NCBI GenBank assembly: GCA_029256485.1
Contig: JAQSXU010000007.1
Location: 1 to 64,000 of the forward strand
Origin: Clostridiaceae bacterium
GTDB lineage: Bacteria > Bacillota_A > Clostridia > Clostridiales > Clostridiaceae
Direction of reading: 5' to 3'
Length of the DNA stretch: 64,000 nt
In this document: one piece after another, positions 36,779 through 45,700 of the stretch
How positions within the stretch are numbered: position 1 is the stretch's first letter
Layout: each line of letters starts with the position of its first letter
Program-made: the position numbers and the translations under genes
The notes under the pieces: model-generated
Databases searched by the model: none
The model's input: the letters and a program-made list of their open reading frames with translations, nothing else
What the model was told of the DNA's origin: nothing

Positions 36779-37726
36779 ATGGTAAAAATGGGTCCCAAAA
36801 TATCAATTATAGGAGCTGGGTTTGTAGGATCAACTACAGCCTATGCATTAATGATGGAAGGTCTTGCTTCAGAAATTGTAATAGTTGATATAAATAAAGA
36901 TAAAGCTTTAGCAGAATCTATGGACTTATCACATGGAGCATCATTTGTAAAACCTGTAGAGGTAAAGTCTGGTGATTATAGTGATACTTCTGACTCTGAT
37001 ATTGTTATTATAACAGCTGGTGTTGGACCAAAACCAGGTGAAACAAGATTAGACATTATAAATAAAAATTTAGGTATATTTAAATCTATAGTACCGGAAG
37101 TTGTAAAATACAGCCCCAATGGTATTTTATTAGTGGTTTCAAATCCTGTTGATGTATTAACTTATATAACTTATAAGTTATCAGGATTCCCTGCATCTAG
37201 AGTCATTGGGTCTGGAACTGTATTGGATACATCTAGATTCAGGTATATGCTAGGAAAACATTTTGAGATAGACGCTAGAAACATCCATACTTATATTATG
37301 GGTGAACACGGTGATTCAGAGATTGCTGCATGGAGTTTAACAAGTATAGCAGGTATGAGTGTTGATCAATATTGCTCAAAAGTATGCAGAAACTGTGAGG
37401 GAGATTTTAAATACAACATAGCAGAGGATGTTAAAAATGCTGCATATGAAATATTAAATAAAAAAGGATATACAAATTATGCAGTAGCCTTGGCTATTAG
37501 AAGAATCGTAGAAGCTATTTTAAGAGATGAAGATGCTATATTAACAGTGTCTAGTTTGCTGACAGGTGAATATGGCATAGAAGGTCTATATATGGGAATT
37601 CCAACTGTGGTAGGTGCTTCTGGGTCTAAGAAAAAGCTTCAGGTCCCTCTTAATGATAAAGAGCTAAATCAATTAAAAAGTTCTGCTTCAGTTCTAAAGG
37701 AATACTTAGATAAGGCAAAAATCTAA
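36779..37726 (+). CDS. ldh: L-lactate dehydrogenase-family enzyme with an atypical specificity loop
   Basis: 315 residues of the LDH/MDH fold. NAD loop [14 protein letters not shown]; Arg109-type residue in [14 protein letters not shown]; Asp168/Arg171 pair in LDTSRFRY; catalytic His195 in MGEHGDSE. The loop that decides lactate versus malate reads [11 protein letters not shown], where typical LDHs have AGANQKPGETR (or AAQKP): the Gln102 position is Pro. It could therefore act on another 2-oxoacid, so the name is by family. Monocistronic with a terminator; no Rex-type operator was found upstream. Confidence 0.8.
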   Translation: MVKMGPKISIIGAGFVGSTTAYALMMEGLASEIVIVDINKDKALAESMDLSHGASFVKPVEVKSGDYSDTSDSDIVIITAGVGPKPGETRLDIINKNLGIFKSIVPEVVKYSPNGILLVVSNPVDVLTYITYKLSGFPASRVIGSGTVLDTSRFRYMLGKHFEIDARNIHTYIMGEHGDSEIAAWSLTSIAGMSVDQYCSKVCRNCEGDFKYNIAEDVKNAAYEILNKKGYTNYAVALAIRRIVEAILRDEDAILTVSSLLTGEYGIEGLYMGIPTVVGASGSKKKLQVPLNDKELNQLKSSASVLKEYLDKAKI

Positions 37727-37761
37727 AAAAAAGTTCAAAGTTTATCTTTGAACTTTTTTTT
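37725..37761. terminator. Bidirectional terminator between ldh and the ABC permease gene
   Basis: AAGTTCAAAG (37731-37740) pairs with CTTTGAACTT (37746-37755); runs of A before and T after extend the stem and serve both strands. Confidence 0.88.
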
Positions 37762-37766
37762 AGGTA

Positions 37767-38414
37767 TCAGCCTCTTATTACATATTTTTTCTCCAGCTGC
37801 CTAAAAATTAATACAATAAACATGGTTATTGTTAAGTATATTACTGCAGCAACGGCAAAAGGAGTTATAGTAAAATCCCTTGTTACAATTTCCTTTGCAG
37901 CCCTAGACAACTCTCCAATGCCAATTACCGATACTAGAGCTGTATCCTTTATCAAATTTATTGCTTCACTGCAAACTGGCGGGAATACACGGGTAACAGC
38001 CTGGGGTAATATAATTAATGACATAGTTTGATAATAATTCATTCCAAGTACTTTTGCTGCTTCAAACTGACCTATATTAATTGAATTTATACCACTTCTA
38101 AAGATTTCTGCTAAATAGGCTGAATAATTTAGTACAAAGGCTATTGAAGCAGCGGTTAGAGGCTTAAATTTAATGCCAAAAACCGGAAGACCAAAATATA
38201 CAAAGAATATTTGCAACAGAAGAGGTGTTCCTCTAAAGCACCAGGTATAAGCACTCAAAATATAATTTAAAATTTTGAATGTGGAGACTTTACCTAAGGC
38301 AATAAGTACTCCTAAAGGAATGGAGAAAATTATTGTTATTAAGGAAAGTTTTAAAGTTATGCCCCCTCCTTTTAGTATATACATAAAAATATCTATAGTA
38401 TTAATTTTGAACAC
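37767..38414 (-). CDS. Polar amino-acid ABC transporter permease
   Basis: 215 residues with about five hydrophobic segments and the HisM/GlnP-type signatures: CFRGTPLLLQIFFVYFGLP and the ATPase-docking loop EAAKVLGMNYYQTMSLIILPQA. It lies 15 bp after the binding-protein gene on the minus strand. No ATPase gene follows, which is unusual for this transporter class. Confidence 0.88.
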   Translation of the reverse strand: MFKINTIDIFMYILKGGGITLKLSLITIIFSIPLGVLIALGKVSTFKILNYILSAYTWCFRGTPLLLQIFFVYFGLPVFGIKFKPLTAASIAFVLNYSAYLAEIFRSGINSINIGQFEAAKVLGMNYYQTMSLIILPQAVTRVFPPVCSEAINLIKDTALVSVIGIGELSRAAKEIVTRDFTITPFAVAAVIYLTITMFIVLIFRQLEKKYVIRG

Positions 38415-38429
38415 CTCACAAATAAATTT

Positions 38430-39230
38430 TTATTTTACAATAATGCTTTTGCCAAACCATTTTTCAGATATTTTATCTGCAGTTCCATCCTTTTTCATTT
38501 CATCTAAAACCTTGTCCAACTCAGTTTTAAAGGATGTATCTGATTTTCTAATTCCAACACCATAGGATTCTTTTCCAAAGTTATCATTTAATATTTTATA
38601 AGTGTTTGGCTTTTTTTGTATATAGTATCGTCCAACTATTTCATCTATTACCACAGCATCTATTCGACCAGCTGCTAAATCCATCAGCGCCTCAGTATTA
38701 TTAGAATACTTTCTAATTTCTTTTAATGATTTAGTAAAGCCTGAATCTTTATTTAACGCTTCTTCTGAACTGCTCCCTAATTGAACCCCAATAGTTTTGC
38801 TAGAAAAATCATTTTTGGAACTATAGGAAGAGGAAGAATTAATAACTATTATTTGACTATTATTCAAATAAGGCTTTGAGAAGTCTATTTTCTGTTTTCT
38901 TTCATCGGTTATTGTGAGACCATTCCAGATTAAATCTATGTCTTTATTATTAAGACTCATAAGAACCCCATCCCAGTCTACAGGCTTAAAAACAACTTTC
39001 ACGCCCATTCTTTTGGCAGCTTCTTTTGCTAAATCTATATCAAATCCAACAATTTCTCCTTTGTCATTTTTAAAGCCCATAGGTGGGAAACTATCATCCA
39101 GCCCAACTACGAACTCACCTTTTGATTTAATATCATTAAAAGAATTATCTGCTGATTGTTTTTTACTGCATCCTGTAAAAAGTACAAATATAAAAGCAAT
39201 TAAAATTACTGCTAAAATTGATTTTTTCAT
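38430..39230 (-). CDS. Polar amino-acid ABC transporter substrate-binding lipoprotein
   Basis: 266 residues. Lipoprotein signal with lipobox LFTGC (Cys21). SBP_bac_3 domain: VVGLDDSFPPMGFKND, VGFDIDLAKEAAKRMG, DGVLMSLNNKDIDLIWNGLT and TDERKQKIDFSKPY. Ligand unknown; polar or basic amino acids, or cystine, are typical. First gene of a two-gene minus-strand unit. Confidence 0.9.
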   Translation of the reverse strand: MKKSILAVILIAFIFVLFTGCSKKQSADNSFNDIKSKGEFVVGLDDSFPPMGFKNDKGEIVGFDIDLAKEAAKRMGVKVVFKPVDWDGVLMSLNNKDIDLIWNGLTITDERKQKIDFSKPYLNNSQIIVINSSSSYSSKNDFSSKTIGVQLGSSSEEALNKDSGFTKSLKEIRKYSNNTEALMDLAAGRIDAVVIDEIVGRYYIQKKPNTYKILNDNFGKESYGVGIRKSDTSFKTELDKVLDEMKKDGTADKISEKWFGKSIIVK

Positions 39231-39357
39231 TAAATTTACCTCCTGAAAATTATAAATGTAATATAAAATAATTATAGTTTATTATGATAAAGTTGTAAAG
39301 TGATAAATTGATAAAGCATATAATTTTTTTATTGTACTAAAATAAATATGTGAATAA

Positions 39358-39366
39358 TGGTATAAT
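39358..39366 (+). promoter_or_regulatory. Extended -10 promoter element upstream of the YhaM-type gene
   Basis: TGGTATAAT fits the TGnTATAAT extended -10. No good -35 is at the right distance, as is usual for such promoters. It places a transcription start near 39373. Confidence 0.45.
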
Positions 39367-39420
39367 TGTTTAAGATAGAAAGTAATTTTAATATTAATCA
39401 TAAATCAATAAAGGAGGCAT

Positions 39421-39465
39421 TTGATTTTAAATTTTTTTAAAATCGAGTATATGTATGGAATATAA
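39421..39465 (+). CDS. Possible 14-codon leader ORF before the YhaM-type gene
   Basis: AAGGAGG (39411-39417), the best ribosome binding site in this leader, lies just 3 nt before a TTG that opens a 14-codon frame running through a T7 tract and ending 11 bases inside the following gene. The main ATG at 39455 has only a weak GAG upstream. This suggests translational coupling; the short spacing and TTG start make it uncertain. Confidence 0.25.
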   Translation: MILNFFKIEYMYGI

Positions 39466-40402
39466 AACAATTAGCCTGCTTGAAGCAGGTACCAAAATTG
39501 ATGGATTTTATATAGTCAAATCTGTGGAAGTAAAAACATCTTCCACAAATAAAAAATACCTGGACTTTACGTTAGGTGATAAAACAGGAGAAATAAATGC
39601 AAAGCTCTGGGACTGCTCAGATGAAGATTTAAATATTTTCAAGCCTAATATTCTCGTAAAAGTTAGGGCAGTGGTAGCAGACTGGCAAAGTAAATTACAA
39701 TTAAAACTAGAAAAGATAAGATTATCACAACCTGAGGATAATGCAAATATTGAAGATTTTGTTCCAGTAGCTCCATATTCTCCTAAAGATATGTATAACA
39801 CATTACTGGGGTATATAGAAAATATAAAAGATGAAGATATAAAAAATATAGTAATGTATATCATTGAAGAAAAGGAAGAGAAGTTAATGCACTACCCTGC
39901 TGCAATGAAGAATCATCACTCTATTAGAGGGGGGCTTCTTTATCATGTTACCACAATGCTCAAAGTTGGAGAAAAGATATGTGAAATTTATACATCATTG
40001 AATAAAGATCTGCTTTATGGAGGAATTATTCTTCACGATATTGCTAAAATAGAGGAAATGGATGCCAGCGAGCTTGGCATTGTCAATGATTATACTGTAG
40101 AAGGACAGTTGCTTGGGCATATAATACAGGGAATAAAGCAGGTAGAAATTGCTGCTGATGCCATAGGTGCAAATAAAGAGAAATCAATGCTTTTACAGCA
40201 TTTAATTTTAACCCATCACTATGAGCCTGAGTATGGAAGCCCTAAGAAGCCAATGATTCCTGAGGGGGAAATACTTCATCATTTAGATGAAATGGATGCT
40301 GTTATGTTTGATATGAATAAAGCACTTCAGGATACTGATGAAGGGTGCTTTACTGATAGGGTGTGGACACTTCAAAGAAAAGTGTATAAATCAGAAAATT
40401 AA
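39455..40402 (+). CDS. yhaM: YhaM-family 3'-5' exoribonuclease (OB-fold plus HD domain)
   Basis: 315 residues. An N-terminal OB-fold (about 15-90; KKYLDFTLGDKTGEINAKLWDC) binds nucleic acid. The HD phosphohydrolase domain (about 150-290) has His in LLYHVTTM, the HD pair in IILHDIAKIEE, and a later LTHHYEPEYG. This is the layout of B. subtilis YhaM, a 3'-5' exonuclease in the cytoplasm. N-terminal length agrees with YhaM, supporting the ATG at 39455 despite the ribosome binding site lying 37 nt upstream. Confidence 0.85.
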   Translation: MEYKTISLLEAGTKIDGFYIVKSVEVKTSSTNKKYLDFTLGDKTGEINAKLWDCSDEDLNIFKPNILVKVRAVVADWQSKLQLKLEKIRLSQPEDNANIEDFVPVAPYSPKDMYNTLLGYIENIKDEDIKNIVMYIIEEKEEKLMHYPAAMKNHHSIRGGLLYHVTTMLKVGEKICEIYTSLNKDLLYGGIILHDIAKIEEMDASELGIVNDYTVEGQLLGHIIQGIKQVEIAADAIGANKEKSMLLQHLILTHHYEPEYGSPKKPMIPEGEILHHLDEMDAVMFDMNKALQDTDEGCFTDRVWTLQRKVYKSEN

Positions 40403-40476
40403 TATTATTTAATATTAATATATAAAATTTATTATAAGTTTAAAGATTAAATAACTAAATTTTGGAGGGTTTTATT

Positions 40477-41559
40477 ATGAATGAACAAAGGATACAAAGA
40501 GTTATAGAAAGAATGAAAGAACTAAATGTGACTCAGACTATTGTTACTTCAACTCCTGATTTATTCTACCTCATGGGAAAGTGGATCGAATCTGGTGAAA
40601 GAATGATAGCACTTTATTTAAACACTAATGGGGATAAAAAATTAATTATCAATGAAATAGTTACTAACCTAAAAGATTTAACAGGCGTAGAAATTTTATC
40701 TTATACTGATGACGGCAATCCATTGGAAATGCTAAGCAATGTAATTAATTCCAATGAACCATTAGCTGTGGATAAATTTTGGCATGCACATTTTTTAATT
40801 GAACTTATGGAAAAGGTGCCTCAATTAAAACCAATTAATTCAAAAGCTGTTGATGCTGTAAGAATGGAAAAGGATATTACAGAAAAAAAATTACTTCAGG
40901 AAGCTGCAGATGTAGTTGATAAAGCTGTAATAGATTTGATTGATTTTATAAAGAAAAATCCACATACTACTGAAAATAAAGCTGCAGAAAAGCTAAAAGA
41001 TATATTTGCTTCTTATGGAACCTATGAATATTCCTTTGACCCAATTATTGCATATGGTGAAAATGGAGCTGATCCTCACCACACAACAGATTCAGTTTCC
41101 AAACTTAAAAAAGGAGATTCTATTGTTATAGATATAGGCGGCAGAACTAATCTTTACTGCTCAGATACTACCAGAACAGTTTTTTATGATCACTGCTCAG
41201 AGGAAGCAGAAAAAGTTTATAATACTGTAAAAGCAGCAAATTTAGCAGCGATTAGTATGGTAAAAGCAGGAGTAAGATTTTGCGATATAGACAGGACAGC
41301 TAGAAAGGTAATTGAGGATGCAGGATATGGTAAATACTTTACACATAGAACAGGGCATTCCATTGGTATAGAAGATCATGAAAATCCATCAGTAAGTTCC
41401 ACTGATGAGACAATTGTAAAAGAGGGAATGGCATTTTCAATTGAACCGGGAATTTATCTGCCAGGTAAATTTGGAGTTAGAATTGAGGATATTGTTATAG
41501 CAACAAAAGATGGCTGTGTCATACTTAATAAAACTTCAAAGGAACTTACAATTATTTAA
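40477..41559 (+). CDS. Xaa-Pro dipeptidase/aminopeptidase, M24 family
   Basis: 360 residues. A creatinase-like N-terminal domain (about 1-125) precedes the pita-bread catalytic domain with all five metal ligands visible: Asp in VIDIGGRT and CSDTTRT, His in HRTGHSIG, Glu in SIEPGIYLPG and in VRIEDIV. It cleaves Xaa-Pro bonds in peptides in the cytoplasm. Start ATG 40477 is set by GGAGGG; the upstream TTG frame is not used. A terminator follows. Confidence 0.9.
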   Translation: MNEQRIQRVIERMKELNVTQTIVTSTPDLFYLMGKWIESGERMIALYLNTNGDKKLIINEIVTNLKDLTGVEILSYTDDGNPLEMLSNVINSNEPLAVDKFWHAHFLIELMEKVPQLKPINSKAVDAVRMEKDITEKKLLQEAADVVDKAVIDLIDFIKKNPHTTENKAAEKLKDIFASYGTYEYSFDPIIAYGENGADPHHTTDSVSKLKKGDSIVIDIGGRTNLYCSDTTRTVFYDHCSEEAEKVYNTVKAANLAAISMVKAGVRFCDIDRTARKVIEDAGYGKYFTHRTGHSIGIEDHENPSVSSTDETIVKEGMAFSIEPGIYLPGKFGVRIEDIVIATKDGCVILNKTSKELTII

Positions 41560-41564
41560 AACAA

Positions 41565-41617
41565 AAATGCTGGTTTCTGCTATATAAATAAGAAACCAGC
41601 ATTTATATTTTTTTTAA
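41565..41617 (+). terminator. Terminator after the M24 peptidase gene
   Basis: AAATGCTGGTTTCT (41565-41578) pairs perfectly with AGAAACCAGCATTT (41591-41604), followed by ATATTTTTTTT. Confidence 0.9.
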
Positions 41618-41633
41618 ATAAAACTAATGCAGA

Positions 41634-42932
41634 TTATTTCATATTAAGTTTCCCATTCAGTTCCTGTAGACTTTTTTCCAGAGCCGCTTCAATATCATTT
41701 TCAATATCCATATTTAATAGCTTCCCATCTTCAACTACTTTTTTACCGCTTACAAAAACATCTCTAACTTTGTTATTTTTAATTACCTTTAAGTCACAGA
41801 AAGCTCCAATACCGATATCTTCGATACAGCCATTGTTGAATTCAATTGCGTCCTTACCAAGCATATCAATGATATCTTCAGGAATATCCTTATAACTATT
41901 TTTTAGGAATGCTTTTTCCTCATCAATTGAAAGCGAGTAATTGCTTGCTTCACCATCAGTTCCTAAATAAGGTGATATTCCAAGCTTTAAAATATAAGGA
42001 ATATTAGAAGTACCAACTCCCATTTTTTTGTTCATTCTAGGGTTCAAAACAATTTTCATATTATATTTATATATAAGTTCTATTTCTTTTTCATTTAACC
42101 AAATACAGTCTGATAATATCAAATTTTTCAAGCTGCCTATATAATTATTTTTATATAAATCCACCAGGAATTCAACAGGTCTTACACCATATTTATTAAG
42201 GCATAATGAAACATCATTTTTATCTTCGGAAAGATGGATTTGTACTAATTTGCTATACTTATTACCCAAATTTATAGCATTAATAATAGACTCCTTTGAT
42301 GAGCCATGTAAACTGTGCACTGCTGGTGCTATAACTATATTATCATTTTTTATTGTATCCAGTAATGACATATAATTATTGGTATATTCCTCCACTGATT
42401 CAAAATAACTTTTTTGTGATAGAATTTTATTTTCATAGGAATTCTCATCAACAATATCATAGTTCATTCTTCCAAAATATAACCTAATACCAACATCCTC
42501 AGCAGCTTTAATTACTTGCTGGTCATTAATGTTGTGCCCATTGTTGTGACAATAAAATGAAACCATAACTGAAGTTATTCCATTTAAAAGCATTGCTTTA
42601 AATGCACTTAAGCATCCATAATAAATATGTGATGGTTCAAGGAAAGGACTATACTTATAAATTGTACTTTTACACCATGTGGATAAATCCCAGTTTTTAT
42701 TTACAATATTCTTATACAGGGATTGTTCTGGATGGCTGTGGCAGTTAAAATCACCACATTCAATCAAATATTCAGACCCATAGGATAAAATATTCTGGTC
42801 TATATTTTCTGGAACATCTCCCGATAAGTTAAAATCCTTAATTATTCCTGTTAAGTTATCTATAACTACATATCCATTTTTTAACTTATCCTGTAACTTA
42901 AATTGTCCAGAAATAATAGTAGTTTTTTTCAT
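41634..42932 (-). CDS. Amidohydrolase-superfamily protein (SsnA/chlorohydrolase-like) with an altered active-site residue
   Basis: 432 residues. A beta-sandwich flanks a TIM barrel carrying metal ligands HSHP (HxH), His in VQIHLSED and Asp in LGTDGEASN. The segment that normally reads (A)HC with a catalytic His reads LSDCIWLNEKE, an Asp in place of His. The SN.KLG segment is also altered (RMNKKMGVGTSN). The family deaminates or hydrolyses purines, pterins and related ring compounds; the substrate is unknown. Start chosen by AAAGGGGTGG 5 nt upstream. Monocistronic. Confidence 0.75.
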   Translation of the reverse strand: MKKTTIISGQFKLQDKLKNGYVVIDNLTGIIKDFNLSGDVPENIDQNILSYGSEYLIECGDFNCHSHPEQSLYKNIVNKNWDLSTWCKSTIYKYSPFLEPSHIYYGCLSAFKAMLLNGITSVMVSFYCHNNGHNINDQQVIKAAEDVGIRLYFGRMNYDIVDENSYENKILSQKSYFESVEEYTNNYMSLLDTIKNDNIVIAPAVHSLHGSSKESIINAINLGNKYSKLVQIHLSEDKNDVSLCLNKYGVRPVEFLVDLYKNNYIGSLKNLILSDCIWLNEKEIELIYKYNMKIVLNPRMNKKMGVGTSNIPYILKLGISPYLGTDGEASNYSLSIDEEKAFLKNSYKDIPEDIIDMLGKDAIEFNNGCIEDIGIGAFCDLKVIKNNKVRDVFVSGKKVVEDGKLLNMDIENDIEAALEKSLQELNGKLNMK

Positions 42933-43042
42933 ATTTACCACCCCTTTGAAAGTGAGTAACATTATTATAAACCAATGAGTAGGAATTTACTATATAAATG
43001 TAAATAAATGTTAATAAAAAAGTTTCAGTAATTTTTCCATAT

Positions 43043-43083
43043 AAGTACCACATGTGATTTAAACTGCAATGCAGGTGGTACTT
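43043..43083 (+). other. Stem-loop in the ddl leader
   Basis: AAGTACCAC (43043-43051) pairs perfectly with GTGGTACTT (43075-43083) around a 23-nt loop, 57 bp before the ddl start. No T run follows, and the leader is too short and lacks a Stem I for a T-box. Purpose unknown. Confidence 0.4.
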
Positions 43084-43140
43084 TAATTATTTATATCAGT
43101 ATGAGAAAATATAATCAAATAAAAAAGTGGAGGCATAAAT

Positions 43141-44043
43141 ATGAAAGTTGGAGTAATAATGGGAGGAATCTCTTCCGAAAGAGAAATATCATTAAAAAGC
43201 GGAGAAGAAATAATTAGAAATATAAATAATTCTAAATATGAAGTGGTTCCAATTATAATAGATAAAAAACAGGATATATTTGATAAAGTTAAAGGAATTG
43301 ATTTTGCATTTATTGGTCTGCATGGTAAGTTTGGAGAAGATGGAACTGTTCAAGCTGTTTTACAGACACTTGATATTCCGTATTCTGGATGCGGTCCATT
43401 GACCAGTGGAATTTGTATGGATAAAGATATGACAAAAAAAGTTCTTAAATCTCAGGATATACTAACTGGAAAATGGATAAATGTTAAATCAGCTGCTGAT
43501 ATAGATTATAGAAAAATTGAAGAATTAGGGTATCCTGTAGTGGTAAAACCAAATAATGGAGGCTCAAGTGTAGCAACTTCAATAATAAAGAAAAAAGAGG
43601 ATATTGAGGCTGCAGTTGTTGAAGCATTAAAATATGATAACGAAGTTATGATTGAGGAGTATATAAAGGGAGATGAAATAACCTGTTGTATATTTAATCA
43701 TGAAATGTATCCCATCTTAGCCATCAAGCCTAAAGCAGAGTTCTTTGATTATACAGCAAAATATGCTGATGGTGGTTCAGATGAAATCATTGTTGAATTT
43801 GAAGAAAAATTACAAAGCAAAATTCAAGAAATGGCATTAAAATGCTGGGATTCATTAAAATGCAGTGTATATGCAAGAGTAGATATGATAATCAGGGAAG
43901 GAGTTCCATATGTACTGGAATTAAACACACTTCCCGGTATGACAAAAAATAGTTTATTCCCCAAGAGCGCTGGATCAAAGGGTATATCTTTCAGTGAATT
44001 ATTGAATATGATTATAGAACAATCACTTAAAGAAAATAGATAA
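43141..44043 (+). CDS. ddl: D-alanine--D-alanine ligase
   Basis: 300 residues, ATP-grasp fold. N-terminal [25 protein letters not shown], substrate-lid region [13 protein letters not shown], and the metal/phosphate site in [14 protein letters not shown] are all clear. It makes the D-Ala-D-Ala dipeptide for peptidoglycan. The lid residue pattern gives no sign of D-lactate or D-serine specificity, but this was not tested. A MocR-type regulator lies 154 bp downstream. Confidence 0.95.
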   Translation: MKVGVIMGGISSEREISLKSGEEIIRNINNSKYEVVPIIIDKKQDIFDKVKGIDFAFIGLHGKFGEDGTVQAVLQTLDIPYSGCGPLTSGICMDKDMTKKVLKSQDILTGKWINVKSAADIDYRKIEELGYPVVVKPNNGGSSVATSIIKKKEDIEAAVVEALKYDNEVMIEEYIKGDEITCCIFNHEMYPILAIKPKAEFFDYTAKYADGGSDEIIVEFEEKLQSKIQEMALKCWDSLKCSVYARVDMIIREGVPYVLELNTLPGMTKNSLFPKSAGSKGISFSELLNMIIEQSLKENR

Positions 44044-44056
44044 ATAAGTTAACAGT

Positions 44057-44134
44057 AAAGTAAGAAAATTCACAGGTAAAGCTTAAATAAGATTATTTTA
44101 GATCTTTGCTATGAATTTCTTACTTTTTATTTTG
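44057..44134 (+). terminator. Terminator after ddl
   Basis: AAAGTAAGAAAATTCA near 44057 pairs imperfectly with TGAATTTCTTACTTT (44112-44126), giving a long stem, followed by TTTATTTT. It is more weakly closed at the loop (about 40 nt). Confidence 0.6.
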
Positions 44135-44197
44135 CACTTTATACTTTATAAGATTATAGTATTAATATAAACATAGAAAATTTTAGGGGTGAAAGAA

Positions 44198-45637
44198 TTG
44201 TTTGTTGATTTTAAGCCTAATGGAGAAGCTCCTGTTTATATACAAATTAAAGATTACATTAAAGATATGATTTTACGAGGAATGCTTCAAAAAAATGAAA
44301 AACTTCCGTCCTCAAGGGATTTAGCCTCAACATTAAATATAAGCAGAAATACAGTAGTTACTTCATATGAATTTTTACAGGATGAAGGCTTTATTTACAT
44401 GGTCAAAGGAAAAGGGGCATATGTGGAGGATCTTCATATAGCATCTGAGGAAAACTGGAATGTGAATTGGAAAGAGAAAATTAATAAGTATTGTACTATG
44501 GCTGAAGAACTGGATATTGTAAAGCATGAGGCCAAATGGGAAAAGGGCATGATATCTTTTAAAAGTATTTCTCCCGATGAAAAATTGTTCAATATGGATG
44601 ATTTTAAAAAGGCATTTCTAAACAGAATAAGTTTTGAAGGAGAAAAGTTATTAAATTATGGGTATGCTAAAGGATATAAACCATTAATAGAATATTTACT
44701 TAAATATTTAAAAAATAAGGGTATTAATATAGAAAATAAGGATATTTTAATTACTAATGGATTTACAGAGGGATTTGACATAATTTTATCATCTCTAACT
44801 AAAAAAGGTGATAAAATAGTATGTGAAAATCCTACTCATAATACAGCAATTAAAATAATGAAACTCCATGAATTAGATATATGCGGAATTTCTATGAACA
44901 GTACTGGAATTAATGAACAAGAATTAGAAAAGCTGCTTTTAAAAGAACAGATTAAACTTTCTTATTTAATTCCTTCATATCATAACCCAACTGGAACAGT
45001 TATGAGTTCAGATAAGAGAATTAATGTATACAAACTGCTAAAGAAGTTCAATATACCAATAGTTGAAGATGGTTTTAACGAGGAACTTAGATATTCAGGA
45101 GCTCATTTATCTCCTTTAGCCGCCTTATCTGCCCAGGGGAACAGTGTTATTTATATTGGGAGCTTTTCTAAAGTCCTCTTTCCTGGAATGAGGATAGGAT
45201 GGATTCTGGCAGATAAGAAGCTTATAAATTATCTTGAAAGTGTAAAAAGGGGTAGAAATATTCATACTTCCTTTATAGATCAAGGGATTTTATATGAGTA
45301 TCTTATTGAGGGAAACTTTGAAAAGTATATAAAAAAGGTAAAAAAAGTGTATAAAGAAAAATATGAAATTGCTATAAAGTATGCCGAAAAATATATTCCT
45401 TCTGCGGAGATTTTTGGTGAAGGAGGATTGCATATTTTTATCAGAATAAAAGGAATAGATTCAAGGATACTTTTAAATGCTTGTATGAAAAATGGAGTTA
45501 TTTTTACTCCAGGAGATATTTTTTACACAGATGGTAAAGGTAAAGATACATTTAGATTAGGTTTTGCAAGATTAAGTGATGCTGAAATAGAGAAAGGCAT
45601 TAAAATCATTGGATCAGAAGTAGGAAAATATAAGTAA
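44198..45637 (+). CDS. MocR/PdxR-family regulator (GntR HTH fused to aminotransferase-like domain)
   Basis: 479 residues. A GntR winged helix occupies about 1-75 (LPSSRDLASTLNISRNTVVTSYEFLQ). A fold-I aminotransferase domain follows from about 110, with PSYHNPTGTVMSS and the PLP lysine in GSFSKVLFPGMRIGW. Such proteins sense PLP or its amino-acid adducts. Start TTG 44198 has AGGGGTGA upstream; the GTG at 44189 overlaps that site. Known members regulate pdxST, gab genes, or ddl (DdlR of Brevibacillus). With ddl immediately upstream and no pdx gene here, a D-Ala/ddl link is plausible. Confidence 0.85.
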   Translation: MFVDFKPNGEAPVYIQIKDYIKDMILRGMLQKNEKLPSSRDLASTLNISRNTVVTSYEFLQDEGFIYMVKGKGAYVEDLHIASEENWNVNWKEKINKYCTMAEELDIVKHEAKWEKGMISFKSISPDEKLFNMDDFKKAFLNRISFEGEKLLNYGYAKGYKPLIEYLLKYLKNKGINIENKDILITNGFTEGFDIILSSLTKKGDKIVCENPTHNTAIKIMKLHELDICGISMNSTGINEQELEKLLLKEQIKLSYLIPSYHNPTGTVMSSDKRINVYKLLKKFNIPIVEDGFNEELRYSGAHLSPLAALSAQGNSVIYIGSFSKVLFPGMRIGWILADKKLINYLESVKRGRNIHTSFIDQGILYEYLIEGNFEKYIKKVKKVYKEKYEIAIKYAEKYIPSAEIFGEGGLHIFIRIKGIDSRILLNACMKNGVIFTPGDIFYTDGKGKDTFRLGFARLSDAEIEKGIKIIGSEVGKYK

Positions 45638-45700
45638 GGCAATTGACCAATTTATTTGAATAACTTAGAATATTATATATAAATAAGGATGGTGATAAAA

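Noticed and set aside
39428..39465. Frameshifted N-terminus of the YhaM-type protein
   Set aside because: The protein starting at 39455 already has the expected N-terminal length, and an in-frame stop at 39428-39430 lies just upstream.
43021..43140. T-box riboswitch before ddl, suggested by GCAGGTGGTAC
   Set aside because: Only about 100 bases of leader precede it, with no Stem I, no specifier loop and no terminator. A plain 9-bp stem-loop explains the motif.
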